Shown here piece after piece: positions 28,901 through 42,708 of a stretch of DNA of 64,000 nucleotides (positions are counted from its first letter, which is position 1; the number at the start of each line of letters is the position of its first letter). The notes under the pieces were generated by a model that searched no databases, was not told the DNA's origin, and saw nothing but the letters and a program-made list of their open reading frames with translations. The DNA comes from Amphiduros pacificus (Eukaryota > Annelida > Polychaeta > Phyllodocida > Hesionidae), in assembly GCA_949316495.1 (NCBI GenBank), contig OX439007.1:11319479-11383478 (forward strand). Reading direction: 5' to 3'. The position numbers were made by a program, and so were the translations under genes.

Positions 28901-31646
28901 CATCCTAAAGTAGGATATGCTTGGTCAGCTACTCATGTCATCCTAAAGTAGGATATGTTTGGTTTTCTACTCATGTCATCCTAAAGTAGGATATGCTTGG
29001 TCAGCTACTCATGTCATCCTAAAGTAGGATATGCTTGGTTAGCTTCTCATGTCAACCTAAAGTAGGATATGTTTGGTTATCCACTCATGTCAACCTAAAG
29101 TAGGATATGTTTGGTTATCTACTCATGTCATCCTAAAGTAGGATATGCTTGGTTATCTACTCACGTCAACCTAAAGTAGGATATGCTTGGTTAGCTACTC
29201 ATGTCATCCTAAAGTAGGACATGCTTGGTTAGCTACTCATGTCATCCTAAAGTAGGATATGCTTGGTTAGCTACTCATGTCATCCTAAAGTAGGACATGC
29301 TTGGTTAGCTACTCATGTCATCCTAAAGTAGGATATGCTTGGTTAGCTACTCATGTCATCCTAAAGTAGGACATGCTTGGTTAGCTACTCATGTCATCCT
29401 AAAGTAGGATATGCTTGGTTAGCTACTCACGTCAACCTAAAGTAGGATATGCTTGGTTAGCTACTCATGTCATCCTAAAGTAGGACATGCTTGGTTAGCT
29501 ACTCACGTCAACCTAAAGTAGGATATGCTTGGTTATCTACTCATGTCATCCTAAAGTAGGATATGCTTGGTTAGCTTCTCATGTCAACCTAAAGTAGGAT
29601 ATGTTTGGTTATCCACTCATGTCAACCAAAAGTAGGATATGTTTGGTTATCTACTCATGTCATCCTAAAGTAGGATATGCTTGGTTTTCTACTCATGTCA
29701 TCCTAAAGTAGGATATGCTTGGTCAGCTACTCATGTCATCCTAAAGTAGGATATGTTTGGTTAACTACTCATGTCATCCTAAAGTAGGATATGCTTGGTC
29801 AGCTACTCATGTCATCCTAAAGTAGGATATGCTTGGTTATCTACTCATGTCATCCTAAAGTAGGATATGCTTGGTTAGCTTCTCATGTCAACCTGAAGTA
29901 GGATATGTTTGGTTATCCACTCATGTCAACCAAAAGTAGGATATGTTTGGTTATCTACTCATGTCATCCTAAAGTAGGATATGCTTGGTTTTCTACTCAT
30001 GTCATCCTAAAGTAGGATATGCTTGGTCAGCTACTCATGTCATCCTAAAGTAGGATATGTTTGGTTAACTACTCATGTCATCCTAAAGTAGGATATGCTT
30101 GGTTATCTTCTCATGTCATCCTAAAGTAGGATATGCTTGGTTAGCTACTCATGTCATCCTAAAGTATGATATGCTTGGTTATCTACTCATGTCATCCTAA
30201 AGTAGGATATGCTTGGTTATCTACTCATGTCAACCAAAAGTAGGATATGTTTGGTTATCCACTCATGTCAACCAAAAGTAGGATATGCTTGGTTATCTAC
30301 TCATGTCATCCTAAAGTAGGATATGCTTGGTTTTCTACTCATGTCATCCTAAAGTAGGATATGCTTGGTCAGCTACTCATGTCATCCTAAAGTAGGATAT
30401 GTTTGGTTAACTACTCATGTCATCCTAAAGTAGGATATGCTTGGTTATCTACTCATGTCATCCTAAAGTAGGATATGCTTGGTCAGCTACTCATGTCATC
30501 CTAAAGTAGGATATGTTTGGTTAACTACTCATGTCAACCTAAAGTAGGATATGCTTGGTTATCTACTCATGTCAACCAAAAGTAGGATATGTTTGGTTAT
30601 CTACTCATGTCAACCAAAAGTAGGATATGTTTGGTTATCTACTCATGTCATCCTAAAGTAGGATATGCTTGGTTATCTACTCATGTCATCCTAAAGTAGG
30701 ATATACTTGGTCAGCTACTCATGTCATCCTAAAGTAGGATATGCTTGGTTATCTACTCATGTCAACCAAAAGTAGGATATGTTTGGTTATCTACTCATGT
30801 CATCCTAAAGTAGGATATGCTTGGTTAGCTACTCATGTCATCCTAAAGTAGGATATACTTGGTTATCTACTCATGTCATCCTAAAGTAGGATATGCTTGG
30901 TTATCTACTCATGTCATCCTAAAGTAGGATATACTTGGTCATATACTTGTGTCATCCTAAAGTAGGATATGCTTGATTAGCTACTCATGTCATTCTAAAG
31001 TAGGATATACTTGGTTATCTACTCATGTCAACCTAAAGTAGGATATGCTTGGTTAGCTACTCATGTCATTCTAAAGTAGGATATACTTGGTTATCTACTC
31101 ATGTCAACCTAAAGTAGGATATGCTTGGTTAGCTACTCATGTCATCCTAAAGTAGGATATGCTTGGTTAGCTACTCATGTCATCCTAAAGTAGGATATAC
31201 TTGGTTATCTACTCATGTCATCGTAAAGTAGGATATGCTTGGTTATCTACTCATGTCATCCTAAAGTAGGATATGCTTGGTTAGCTACTCATGTCAACCA
31301 AAAGTAGGATATGTTTGGTTATCTACTCATGTCATCCTAAAGTAGGATATGTTTGGTCAGCTACTCATGTCATCCTAAAGTAGGATATGCTTGGTTAGCT
31401 ACTCATGTCATCCTAAAGTAGGATATGTTTGGTCAGCTACTCATGTCATCCTCAAGTAGGATATGCTTGGTTAGCTACTCATGTCATCCTAAAGTAGGAT
31501 ATGTTTGGTCAGCTACTCATGTCAACCTAAAGTAGGATACACTTGGTCAGCTACTCATGTCATCCTAAAGTAGGATATGTTTGGTCAGCTACTCATGTCA
31601 TCCTAAAGTAGGATATGCTTGGTTAGCTACTCATGTCAACCAAAAG

Positions 31647-31660
31647 TAGGATATATCCTA
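31647..31660. other. Truncated monomer forming a 14-bp perfect palindrome (copy 2)
   Basis: The same 21-bp loss and TAGGATATATCCTA palindrome as at 22,966, carried along by the 8,681-bp duplication. Confidence 0.85.
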
Positions 31661-34600
31661 AAGTAGGATATGCTTGATTAGCTACTCATGTCATTCTAAA
31701 GTAGGATATACTTGGTTATCTACTCATGTCAACCTAAAGTAGGATATGCTTGGTTAGCTACTCATGTCATCCTAAAGTAGGATATACTTGGTTATCTACT
31801 CATGTCAACAAAAAGTAGGATATGCTTGGTTATCTACTCATGTCAACAAAAAGTAGGATATGCTTGGTTATCTACTCATGTCATCCTAAAGTAGGATATG
31901 CTTGGTTATCTACTCATGATATCCTAAAGTAGGATATACTTGGTTATCTACTCATGTCATCCTAAAGTAGGATATGCTTGGTCAGCTACTCGTGTCATCC
32001 TAAAGTAGGATATGTTTGGTTAGCTACTCATGTCATCCTAAAGTGGGATATGTTTGGTTAGCTACTCATGTCATCCTAAAGTGGGATATGTTTGGTTATC
32101 TACTCATGTCAACAAAAAGTAGGATATGCTTGGTTAGCTACTCATGTCATCCTAAAGTAGGATATACTTGGTTATCTACTCATGTCAACCTAAAGTAGGA
32201 TATGCTTGGTTAGCTACTCATGTCATCCTAAAGTAGGATATCTTTGGTTATCTACTCATGTCAACAAAAAGTAGGATATACTTGGTTAGCTACTCATGTC
32301 ATCCTAAAGTAGGATATACTTGGTTATCTACTCATGTCAACAAAAAGTAGGATATGCTTGGTCAGCTCCTCATGACATCCTAAAGTAGGATATGCTTGGT
32401 TAGCTACTCATGTCATCCTAAAGTAGGATAGACTTGGTTATCTACTTGTGTCATCCTAAAGTAGGACATGCTTGGTTATCTACTCATGTCATCCTAAAGA
32501 AGGATATGCTTGGTTATCTACTCATGTCAACAAAAAGTAGGATATACTTGGTTATCTACTCATGTCATCCTAAAGTAGGATATGCTTGGTTATCTACTTG
32601 TGTCATCCTAAAGTAGGACATGCTTGGTTATCTACTCATGTCATCCTAAAGTAGGATATACTTGGTTATCTACTTGTGTCATCCTAAAGTAGGACATGCT
32701 TGGTTATCTACTCATGTCATCCTAAAGTAGGATATACTTGGTTATCTACTCATGTCATCCTAAAGTAGGATATGCTTGGTTATCTACTCATGTCATCCTT
32801 AAGTAGGATATACTTGGTTATCTACTTGTGTCATCCTAAAGTAGGATATGCTTGGCTAGCTACTCATGTCATCCTAAAGTAGGATATACGTGGTTATCTA
32901 CTTGTGTCATCCTAAAGTAGGATATGCTTGGTTATCTACTCATGACATCCTAAAGTAGGATATACGTGGTTATCTACTTGTGTCATCCTAAAGTAGGACA
33001 TGCTTGGTTATCTACTCATGTCATCCTAAAGTAGGATATACTTGGTTATCTACTTGTGTCATCCTAAAGTAGGATATGCTTGGCTAGCTACTCATGTCAT
33101 CCTAAAGTATGATATGCTTGGTTATCTACTCATGTCATCCTAAAGTAGGATATGCTTGGTTATCTACTCATGTCATCCTAAAGTAGAATATACTTGGTTA
33201 TCTACTTGTGTCATCCTAAAGTAGGATATGCTTGATTAGCTACTCATGTCATCCTAAAGTAGGATATGCTTGGTTATCTACTCATGTCATCCTAAAGTTG
33301 GATATGCTTGGTTATCTACTCATGTCATCCTAAAGTAGGATATACGTGGTTATCTACTTGTGTCAACCTAAAGTAGGATATGCTTGGTTATCTACTCATG
33401 TCATCCTAAAGTAGAATATACTTGGTTATCTACTTGTGTCATCCTAAAGTAGGATATGCTTGATTAGCTACTCATGTCATCCTAAAGTAGGATATGCTTG
33501 GTTATCTACTCATGTCATCCTAAAGTAGGATATACTTGGTTATCTACTCATGTCATCCTAAAGTAGGATATGCTTGGTTATCTACTCATGTCATCCTAAA
33601 GTAGGATATACTTGGTTATCTACTCATGTCATCCTAAAGTAGGATATGTTTGGTTATCTACTCATGTCATCCTAAAGTAGGATATACTTGGTCAGCTACT
33701 CATGACATCCTAAAGTAGGATATGCTTGGTTATCTACTCATGTCATCCTAAAGTAGGATATGCTTGGGTATCTACTCATGTCAACCTAAAGTAGGATATG
33801 CTTGGTTAGCTACTCATGTCATCCTAAAGTAGGATATGTTTGGTTATCTACTCATGTCAACAAAAAGTAGGATATGCTTGGTTAGCTACTCATGTCATCC
33901 TAAAGTAGGATATACTTGGTTATCTACTCATGTCATCCTAAAGTAGGATATACTAGGTTATCTACTCATGTCATCCTAAAGTAGGATATGCTTGGTTATC
34001 TACTCATGTCATCCTAAAGTAGGATATACTTGGTTATCTACTTGTGTCATCCTAAAGTAGGATATACTTGGTTATCTACTCATGTCATCCTAAAGTAGGA
34101 TATACTTGGTTATCTACTCATGTCATCCTAAAGTAGGATATGCTTGGTTATCTACTCATGTCATCCTAAAGTAGGATATGCTTGGTTAGCTACTCATGTC
34201 ATCCTAAAGTAGGATATACTTGGTTATCTACTCATGTCATCCTAAAGTAGGATATGCTTGGTTATCTACTCATGTCATCCTAAAGTAGGATATACTTGGT
34301 CATATACTTGTGTCATCCTAAAGTAGGATATGCTTGATTAGCTACTCATGTCATTCTAAAGTAGGATATACTTGGTTATCTACTCATGTCAACCTAAAGT
34401 AGGATATGCTTGGTTAGCTACTCATGTCATCCTAAAGTAGGATATACTTGGTTATCTACTCATGTCATCCTAAAGTAGGATATACTTGGTTATCTACTCA
34501 TGTCTTCCTAAAGTAGGATATGCTTGGTTATCTACTCATGTCATCCTAAAGTAGGATATACTTGGTTATCTACTCATGTCATCCTAAAGTAGGATATGTT

Positions 34601-37600
34601 TGGTTATCTACTCATGTCATCCTAAAGTAGGATATACTTGGTCAGCTACTCATGACATCCTAAAGTAGGATATGCTTGGTTATCTACTCATGTCATCCTA
34701 AAGTAGGATATGCTTGGGTATCTACTCATGTCAACCTAAAGTAGGATATGCTTGGTTAGCTACTCATGTCATCCTAAAGTAGGATATGTTTGGTTATCTA
34801 CTCATGTCAACAAAAAGTAGGATATGCTTGGTTAGCTACTCATGTCATCCTAAAGTAGGATATACTTGGTTATCTACTCATGTCATCCTAAAGTAGGATA
34901 TGTTTGGTCAGCTACTCATGTCATCCTAAAGTAGGATATGCTTGGTCAGCTCCTCATGTCATCCTGAAGTAGGATATGCTTGGTTAGCTACTCATGTCAT
35001 CCTAAAGTAGGATATGTTTGGTGAGCTACTCATGTCAACCAAAAGTAGGATATGTTTGGTCAGCTACTCATGTCATCCTAAAGTAGGATATGCTTGGTTA
35101 GCTACTCATGTCATCCTAAAGTAGGATATGTTTGGTCAGCTACTCATGTCATCCTAAAGTAGGATATACTTGGTTATCTACTCATGTCATCGTAAAGTAG
35201 GATATGCTTGGTTAGCTACTCATGTCATCCTAAAGTAGGATATGCTTGGTTAGCTACTCATGTCAACCAAAAGTAGGATATGTTTGGTTATCTACTCATG
35301 TCATCCAAAAGTAGGATATGTTTGGTCAGCTACTCATGTCATCCTAAAGTAGGATATGCTTGGTTAGCTACTCATGTCATCCTAAAGTAGGATATGTTTG
35401 GTCAGCTACTCATGTCATCCTAAAGTAGGATATGCTTGGTTAGCTACACATGTCATCCTAAAGTAGGATATGTTTGGTCAGCTACTCATGTCAACCTAAA
35501 GTAGGATACACTTGGTCAGCTACTCATGTCATCCTAAAGTAGGATATGTTTGGTCAGCTACTCATGTCATCCTAAAGTAGGATATGCTTGGTTAGCTACT
35601 CATGTCAACCAAAAGTAGGATATGCTTGGTCAGCTACTCATGTCAACCAAAAGTAGGATATGTTTGGTTAGCTACTCATGTCATCCTAAAGTAGGATATA
35701 CTTGGTTATCTACTCATGTCAACAAAAAGTAGGCTATGCTTGGTTATCTACTCATGACATCCTAAAGTAGGATATACTTGGTTATCTACTTGTGTCATCC
35801 TAAAGTAGGATATGCTTGGTTATCTACTCATGTCATCCTAAAGTAGGATATACTTGGTTATGTACTTGTGTCATCCTAAAGTAGGATATGCTTGGCTATC
35901 TACTCATGTTATCCTAAAATAGGATATGCTTGGTTAGCTACTCATGTCATCCTAAAGTAGGATATGCTTGGTTATCTACTCATGTCATCCTAAAGTAGGA
36001 TATACTTGGTTATCTACTCATGTCATCCTAAAGTAGGATATACTTGGTTATCTACTCATGTCATCCTAAAGTAGGATATACTTGGTTATCTACTCATGTC
36101 ATCCTAAAGTAGGATATGCTTGGTTATCTACTCATGTCATCCTAAAGTAGGATATGCTTGGTTATCTACTTGTGTCATCCTAAAGTAGGACATGCTTGGT
36201 TATCTACTCATGTCATCCTAAAGTAGGATATGCTTGGTTATCTACTCATGTCATCCTAAAGTAGGATATACTTGGTTATCTACTTGTGTCATCCTAAAGT
36301 AGGATATACTTGGTTATCTACTTGTGTCATCCTAAAGTAGGACATGCTTGGTTATCTACTCATGTCATCCTAAAGTAGGATATGCTTGGTTATCTACTCA
36401 TGTCATCCTAAAGTAGGATACACTTGGTTATCTACTCATGTCATCCTAAAGTAGGATATGCTTGGTTATCTACTCATGATATCCTAAAGTAGGATATACT
36501 TGGTTAGCTACTCATGTCATCCTAAAGTAGGATATGTTTGGTTAGCTTCTCATGTCAACTTAAAGTAGGACATGCTTGGTTAGCTTCTCATGTCATCCTA
36601 AAGTAGGATATACTTGGTTAGCTTCTCATGTCAATCTAAAGTAGGATATGCTTGGTTAGCTACTCATGTCATCCTAAAGTAGTATATGCTTGGTTATCTA
36701 CTCATGTCAACCTAAAGTAGGATATGCTTGGTTAGCTACTCATGTCATCCTAAAGTAGGATATGCTTGGTTATCTACTCATGTCATCCTAAAGTAGGATA
36801 TGCTTGGTTAGCTACTCATGTCATCTTAAAGTAGGACATGCTTGGTTAGCTTCTCATGTCATCCTAAAGTAGGATATGTTTGGTTAGCTACTCATGTCAA
36901 CCTAAAGTAGGATATGCTTGGTGAGCTACTCATGTCATCCTAAAGTAGGATATACTTGGTTAGCTTCTCATGTCAATTTAAAGTAGGATATGCTTGGTCA
37001 GCTACTCATGTCATCCTAAAGTAGGATATACTTGGTTATCTACTCATGTCAACCTAAAGTAGGATATGCTTGGTTAGCTACTCATGTCATCCTAAAGTAG
37101 GATATGCTTGGTTATCTACTCATGTCATCCTAAAGTAGGATATGCTTGGTTAGCTACTCATGTCATCCTAAAGTAGGATATACTTGGTTATCTACTCATG
37201 TCAACCAAAAGTAGGATATGTTTGGTTATCTACTCATGTCATCCTAAAGTAGTATATGCTTGGTTATCTACTCATGTCAACTTAAAGTAGGACATGCTTG
37301 GTTAGCTACTCACGTCAACCTAAAGTAGGATATGCTTGGTTAGCTACTCATGTCATCCTAAAGTAGGATATGCTTGGTTATCTTCTCATGTCATCCTAAA
37401 GTAGGATATGCTTGGTTATCTACTCATGTCATCCTAAAGTAGGATATGCTTGGTTAGCTTCTCATGTCAACCTAAAGTAGGATATGTTTGGTTATCCACT
37501 CATGTCAACCAAAAGTAGGATATGTTTGGTTATCTACTCATGTCATCCTAAAGTAGGATATGCTTGGTTTTCTACTCATGTCATCCTAAAGTAGGATATG

Positions 37601-38897
37601 CTTGGTCAGCTACTCATGTCATCCTAAAGTAGGATATGTTTGGTTTTCTACTCATGTCATCCTAAAGTAGGATATGCTTGGTCAGCTACTCATGTCATCC
37701 TAAAGTAGGATATGCTTGGTTAGCTTCTCATGTCAACCTAAAGTAGGATATGTTTGGTTATCCACTCATGTCAACCTAAAGTAGGATATGTTTGGTTATC
37801 TACTCATGTCATCCTAAAGTAGGATATGCTTGGTTATCTACTCACGTCAACCTAAAGTAGGATATGCTTGGTTAGCTACTCATGTCATCCTAAAGTAGGA
37901 CATGCTTGGTTAGCTACTCATGTCATCCTAAAGTAGGATATGCTTGGTTAGCTACTCATGTCATCCTAAAGTAGGACATGCTTGGTTAGCTACTCATGTC
38001 ATCCTAAAGTAGGATATGCTTGGTTAGCTACTCATGTCATCCTAAAGTAGGACATGCTTGGTTAGCTACTCATGTCATCCTAAAGTAGGATATGCTTGGT
38101 TAGCTACTCACGTCAACCTAAAGTAGGATATGCTTGGTTAGCTACTCATGTCATCCTAAAGTAGGACATGCTTGGTTAGCTACTCACGTCAACCTAAAGT
38201 AGGATATGCTTGGTTATCTACTCATGTCATCCTAAAGTAGGATATGCTTGGTTAGCTTCTCATGTCAACCTAAAGTAGGATATGTTTGGTTATCCACTCA
38301 TGTCAACCAAAAGTAGGATATGTTTGGTTATCTACTCATGTCATCCTAAAGTAGGATATGCTTGGTTTTCTACTCATGTCATCCTAAAGTAGGATATGCT
38401 TGGTCAGCTACTCATGTCATCCTAAAGTAGGATATGTTTGGTTAACTACTCATGTCATCCTAAAGTAGGATATGCTTGGTCAGCTACTCATGTCATCCTA
38501 AAGTTGGATATGCTTGGTTATCTACTCATGTCATCCTAAAGTAGGATATGCTTGGTTAGCTTCTCATGTCAACCTGAAGTAGGATATGTTTGGTTATCCA
38601 CTCATGTCAACCAAAAGTAGGATATGTTTGGTTATCTACTCATGTCATCCTAAAGTAGGATATGCTTGGTTTTCTACTCATGTCATCCTAAAGTAGGATA
38701 TGCTTGGTCAGCTACTCATGTCATCCTAAAGTAGGATATGTTTGGTTAACTACTCATGTCATCCTAAAGTAGGATATGCTTGGTTATCTTCTCATGTCAT
38801 CCTAAAGTAGGATATGCTTGGTTAGCTACTCATGTCATCCTAAAGTATGATATGCTTGGTTATCTACTCATGTCATCCTAAAGTAGGATATGCTTGG

Positions 38898-41481
38898 TTA
38901 TCTACTCATGTCAACCAAAAGTAGGATATGTTTGGTTATCCACTCATGTCAACCAAAAGTAGGATATGCTTGGTTATCTACTCATGTCATCCTAAAGTAG
39001 GATATGCTTGGTTTTCTACTCATGTCATCCTAAAGTAGGATATGCTTGGTCAGCTACTCATGTCATCCTAAAGTAGGATATGTTTGGTTAACTACTCATG
39101 TCATCCTAAAGTAGGATATGCTTGGTTATCTACTCATGTCATCCTAAAGTAGGATATGCTTGGTCAGCTACTCATGTCATCCTAAAGTAGGATATGTTTG
39201 GTTAACTACTCATGTCAACCTAAAGTAGGATATGCTTGGTTATCTACTCATGTCAACCAAAAGTAGGATATGTTTGGTTATCTACTCATGTCAACCAAAA
39301 GTAGGATATGTTTGGTTATCTACTCATGTCATCCTAAAGTAGGATATGCTTGGTTATCTACTCATGTCATCCTAAAGTAGGATATACTTGGTCAGCTACT
39401 CATGTCATCCTAAAGTAGGATATGCTTGGTTATCTACTCATGTCAACCAAAAGTAGGATATGTTTGGTTATCTACTCATGTCATCCTAAAGTAGGATATG
39501 CTTGGTTATCTACTCATGTCATCCTAAAGTAGGATATGCTTGGTCAGCTACTCATGTCATCCTAAAGTAGGATATGCTTGGTTATCTACTCATGTCATCC
39601 TAAAGTAGGATATGCTTGGTCAGCTACTCATGTCAACCTAAAGTAGGATATGTTTGGTTAGCTACTCATGTCAACCTAAAGTAGGATATGCTTGGTCAGC
39701 TACTCATGTCATCCTAAAGTAGGATATACTTGGTTATCTACTCATGTCAACCTAAATTAGGATATGCTTGGTTAGCTACTCATGTCAACCTAAAGTAGGA
39801 TATGTTTGGTCAGCTACTCATGTCATCCTAAAGTAGGATATACTTGGTTATCTACTCATGTCAACCTAAAGTAGGATATGCTTGGTTAGCTACTCATGTC
39901 ATCCTAAAGTAGGATATACTTGGTTATCTACTCATGTCATCGTAAAGTAGGATATGCTTGGTCAGCTACTCATGTCATCCTAAAGTAGGATATACTTGGT
40001 TATCTACTCATGTCATCCTAAAGTAGGATATACTTGGTTATCTACTTGTGTCATCCTAAAGTAGGATATGCTTGGCTAGCTACTCATGTCATCCTAAAGT
40101 AGGATATGTTTGGTTATCTACTCATGTCATCCTAAAGTAGGATATACTTGGTTATCTACTCATGTCATCCTAAAGTAGGATATGCTTGGTTATCTACTCA
40201 TGTCAACCAAAAGTAGGATATGTTTGGTTATCCACTCATGTCAACCAAAAGTAGGATATGCTTGGTTATCTACTCATGTCATCCTAAAGTAGGATATGCT
40301 TGGTTTTCTACTCATGTCATCCTAAAGTAGGATATGCTTGGTCAGCTACTCATGTCATCCTAAAGTAGGATATGTTTGGTTAACTACTCATGTCATCCTA
40401 AAGTAGGATATGCTTGGTTATCTACTCATGTCATCCTAAAGTAGGATATGCTTGGTCAGCTACTCATGTCATCCTAAAGTAGGATATGTTTGGTTAACTA
40501 CTCATGTCAACCTAAAGTAGGATATGCTTGGTTATCTACTCATGTCAACCAAAAGTAGGATATGTTTGGTTATCTACTCATGTCAACCAAAAGTAGGATA
40601 TGTTTGGTTATCTACTCATGTCATCCTAAAGTAGGATATGCTTGGTTATCTACTCATGTCATCCTAAAGTAGGATATACTTGGTCAGCTACTCATGTCAT
40701 CCTAAAGTAGGATATGCTTGGTTATCTACTCATGTCAACCAAAAGTAGGATATGTTTGGTTATCTACTCATGTCATCCTAAAGTAGGATATGCTTGGTTA
40801 TCTACTCATGTCATCCTAAAGTAGGATATGCTTGGTCAGCTACTCATGTCATCCTAAAGTAGGATATGCTTGGTTATCTACTCATGTCATCCTAAAGTAG
40901 GATATGCTTGGTCAGCTACTCATGTCAACCTAAAGTAGGATATGTTTGGTTAGCTACTCATGTCAACCTAAAGTAGGATATGCTTGGTCAGCTACTCATG
41001 TCATCCTAAAGTAGGATATACTTGGTTATCTACTCATGTCAACCTAAATTAGGATATGCTTGGTTAGCTACTCATGTCAACCTAAAGTAGGATATGTTTG
41101 GTCAGCTACTCATGTCATCCTAAAGTAGGATATACTTGGTTATCTACTCATGTCAACCTAAAGTAGGATATGCTTGGTTAGCTACTCATGTCATCCTAAA
41201 GTAGGATATACTTGGTTATCTACTCATGTCATCGTAAAGTAGGATATGCTTGGTCAGCTACTCATGTCATCCTAAAGTAGGATATACTTGGTTATCTACT
41301 CATGTCATCCTAAAGTAGGATATACTTGGTTATCTACTTGTGTCATCCTAAAGTAGGATATGCTTGGCTAGCTACTCATGTCATCCTAAAGTAGGATATG
41401 TTTGGTTATCTACTCATGTCATCCTAAAGTAGGATATACTTGGTTATCTACTCATGTCATCCTAAAGTAGGATATGCTTGG
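38898..41481. repeat. Tandem duplication of a 1,292-bp (34-monomer) satellite unit
   Basis: The rare variants ATCCACTCATG with TCAACCAAAAG (near 38,938 and 40,230) and CCTAAATTAGG (39,751 and 41,043) recur exactly 1,292 bp apart. Copy edges are approximately 38,898-40,189 and 40,190-41,481. Confidence 0.85.
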
Positions 41482-42020
41482 TCAGCCACTCATGTCATCC
41501 TAAAGTAGGATATGCTTGGTTATCTACTCATGTCAACCTAAATTAGGATATGCTTGGTTATTTACTCATGTCAACCTAAAGTAGGATATGCTTGGTTAGC
41601 TACTCATGTCATCCTAAAGTAGTATATGCTTGGTTATCTACTCATGTCAACCTAAAGTAGGATATACTTGGTTATCTACTCATGTCATCCTCAAGTAGGA
41701 TATACTTGGTCAGCTACTCATGTCATCCTAAAGTAGGATATGCTTGGTTATCTACTTGTGTCATCGTATATTAGGATATACCAACACATGTCGTTCAATA
41801 GTAGGATGTATTTACACACCTCCTCATACATTATATACATTTACTTCACTAATCAATGTAATAACTTGAAATAACAGTGACTAGATGTGCATGATTTTAA
41901 CTGTCCCAATCATAAAATCAATCTGTCCTTTTCCGCTAATATCCAACGTGTGGGAAGTGTTACATCACATTGTATGTGAGGATTTCCAGAATTTATGTTA
42001 TGTGTGCAAGTTGAATGTCA

Positions 42021-42075
42021 TGTACAATTAAATCATGTACAATTAAATCTTGTACAATTAAATCTTGTACAATTT
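42021..42075 (+). repeat. 15-bp tandem repeat, nearly four copies
   Basis: TGTACAATTAAATC plus A or T is repeated at 42,021, 42,036, 42,051 and 42,066. The flanking stretches 41,819-42,020 and 42,076-42,610 show no recognisable gene. A 78-codon open stretch at 42,125-42,361 lacks similarity to anything I recognise. Confidence 0.85.
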
Positions 42076-42610
42076 TCATATTATTAGATAACCTTTTGAT
42101 GTCATCTTTTGTGGTGGGCATTTATTGAATCAGATTTTATTCACATCTGATGCTGTTAACTTGGTATTGCTTGAAATGTATTACGTGTTTGCTAAACCAT
42201 CTCTAGAAATGGGAGACATTGAATATGAAATGGGTGGTACTTCCTATTGCAGTGGGTACATGGTGTCACTTTCACCCAGCATAAATGGCGCCAAAAATAG
42301 GACACATTGTACAATTTATATAGATATTCAAGAGATAATTTTAGCACCTTTCTCTAATTGAAGAAATAAGTAAAATGTATGTAAGTTTGCAGACAGAAAT
42401 CAGCTTTTCAATGAGTTAATTCATTTGTACCTACATTTAATATATTTCTTGTCATCTAATGTTTTTTCATTTGCAAATTTAGCACATTTTCACATACATA
42501 CATTTTCAGAGTCATTGATTATGATTAGAGCAATTTATTGGGGGTAATTTTCTGAAAATTCACATATATCTTATCTATGTGAAAATTCAAATGTTTGCTT
42601 TGGATCAATT

Positions 42611-42708
42611 TAAAGTCCGTCAATTTTCATCTTTTGTACACCTACCACAATCAAGTTATTTCTATCCAAATTTATCTTGTTAATAAATCTTAAAATTGAC
42701 GGACTTTA
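42611..42708. mobile_element. 98-bp inverted-repeat element, MITE-like
   Basis: TAAAGTCCGTCAATTTT at 42,611-42,627 is perfectly reverse-complemented at 42,692-42,708, flanking 64 bp of AT-rich sequence. The outer TA on both sides would fit a TA target duplication as in Tc1/mariner-type miniature elements, but the element is very short and no family is recognisable. It could instead be a simple hairpin. Confidence 0.5.

Larger units (their letters stand above)
22103..39500. repeat. Tandem duplication of an 8,681-bp satellite block
   Basis: About 22,103-30,783 is repeated as about 30,784-39,464. Landmarks at the 8,681-bp offset include the 17-bp partial monomer at 22,971 and 31,652, the GGCTATGC variant at 27,051 and 35,732, and the paired landmark at 23,335 and 32,016. 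The offset is 228 monomers plus 17 bp because the partial monomer is inside the unit. One base difference is visible by eye, at 38,505 (T) against 29,824 (A), so the copies are almost but not entirely identical. Confidence 0.88.
1..41818. repeat. 38-bp satellite array, about 1,100 monomers, open at the left edge
   Basis: A 38-bp monomer repeats head to tail from base 1, and the last degenerate copies fade out at 41,761-41,818. Every monomer carries ATCCTAAAGTAGGAT, a 6-bp inverted repeat around a 3-base loop, followed by TATGCTTGG and a CTACTCATG stretch. Variation is concentrated at a few sites: GCTTGG, GTTTGG or ACTTGG; TTAGCT, TTATCT or TCAGCT; and TCATCCTAAAG, TCAACCAAAAG or TCAACAAAAAG. 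Distances between recurring variant motifs are multiples of 38 (418, 836, 2280, 2622, 5282), except where one 17-bp partial monomer shifts the phase. Short 60-codon open stretches recur nine times in pairs but are products of the repeat. I see no gene in the array. Confidence 0.98.

Noticed and set aside
1316-32616. Recurrent 60-residue open stretches in the satellite as small genes
   Set aside because: They are by-products of monomer variants that remove stop codons; the nine pairs are copies of one duplicated block and neighbouring monomers are closed.
1-41818. CRISPR array, suggested by a regular 38-bp repeat
   Set aside because: There are no unique spacers; the repeat is continuous, and introns and SINEs elsewhere show that the DNA is eukaryotic.
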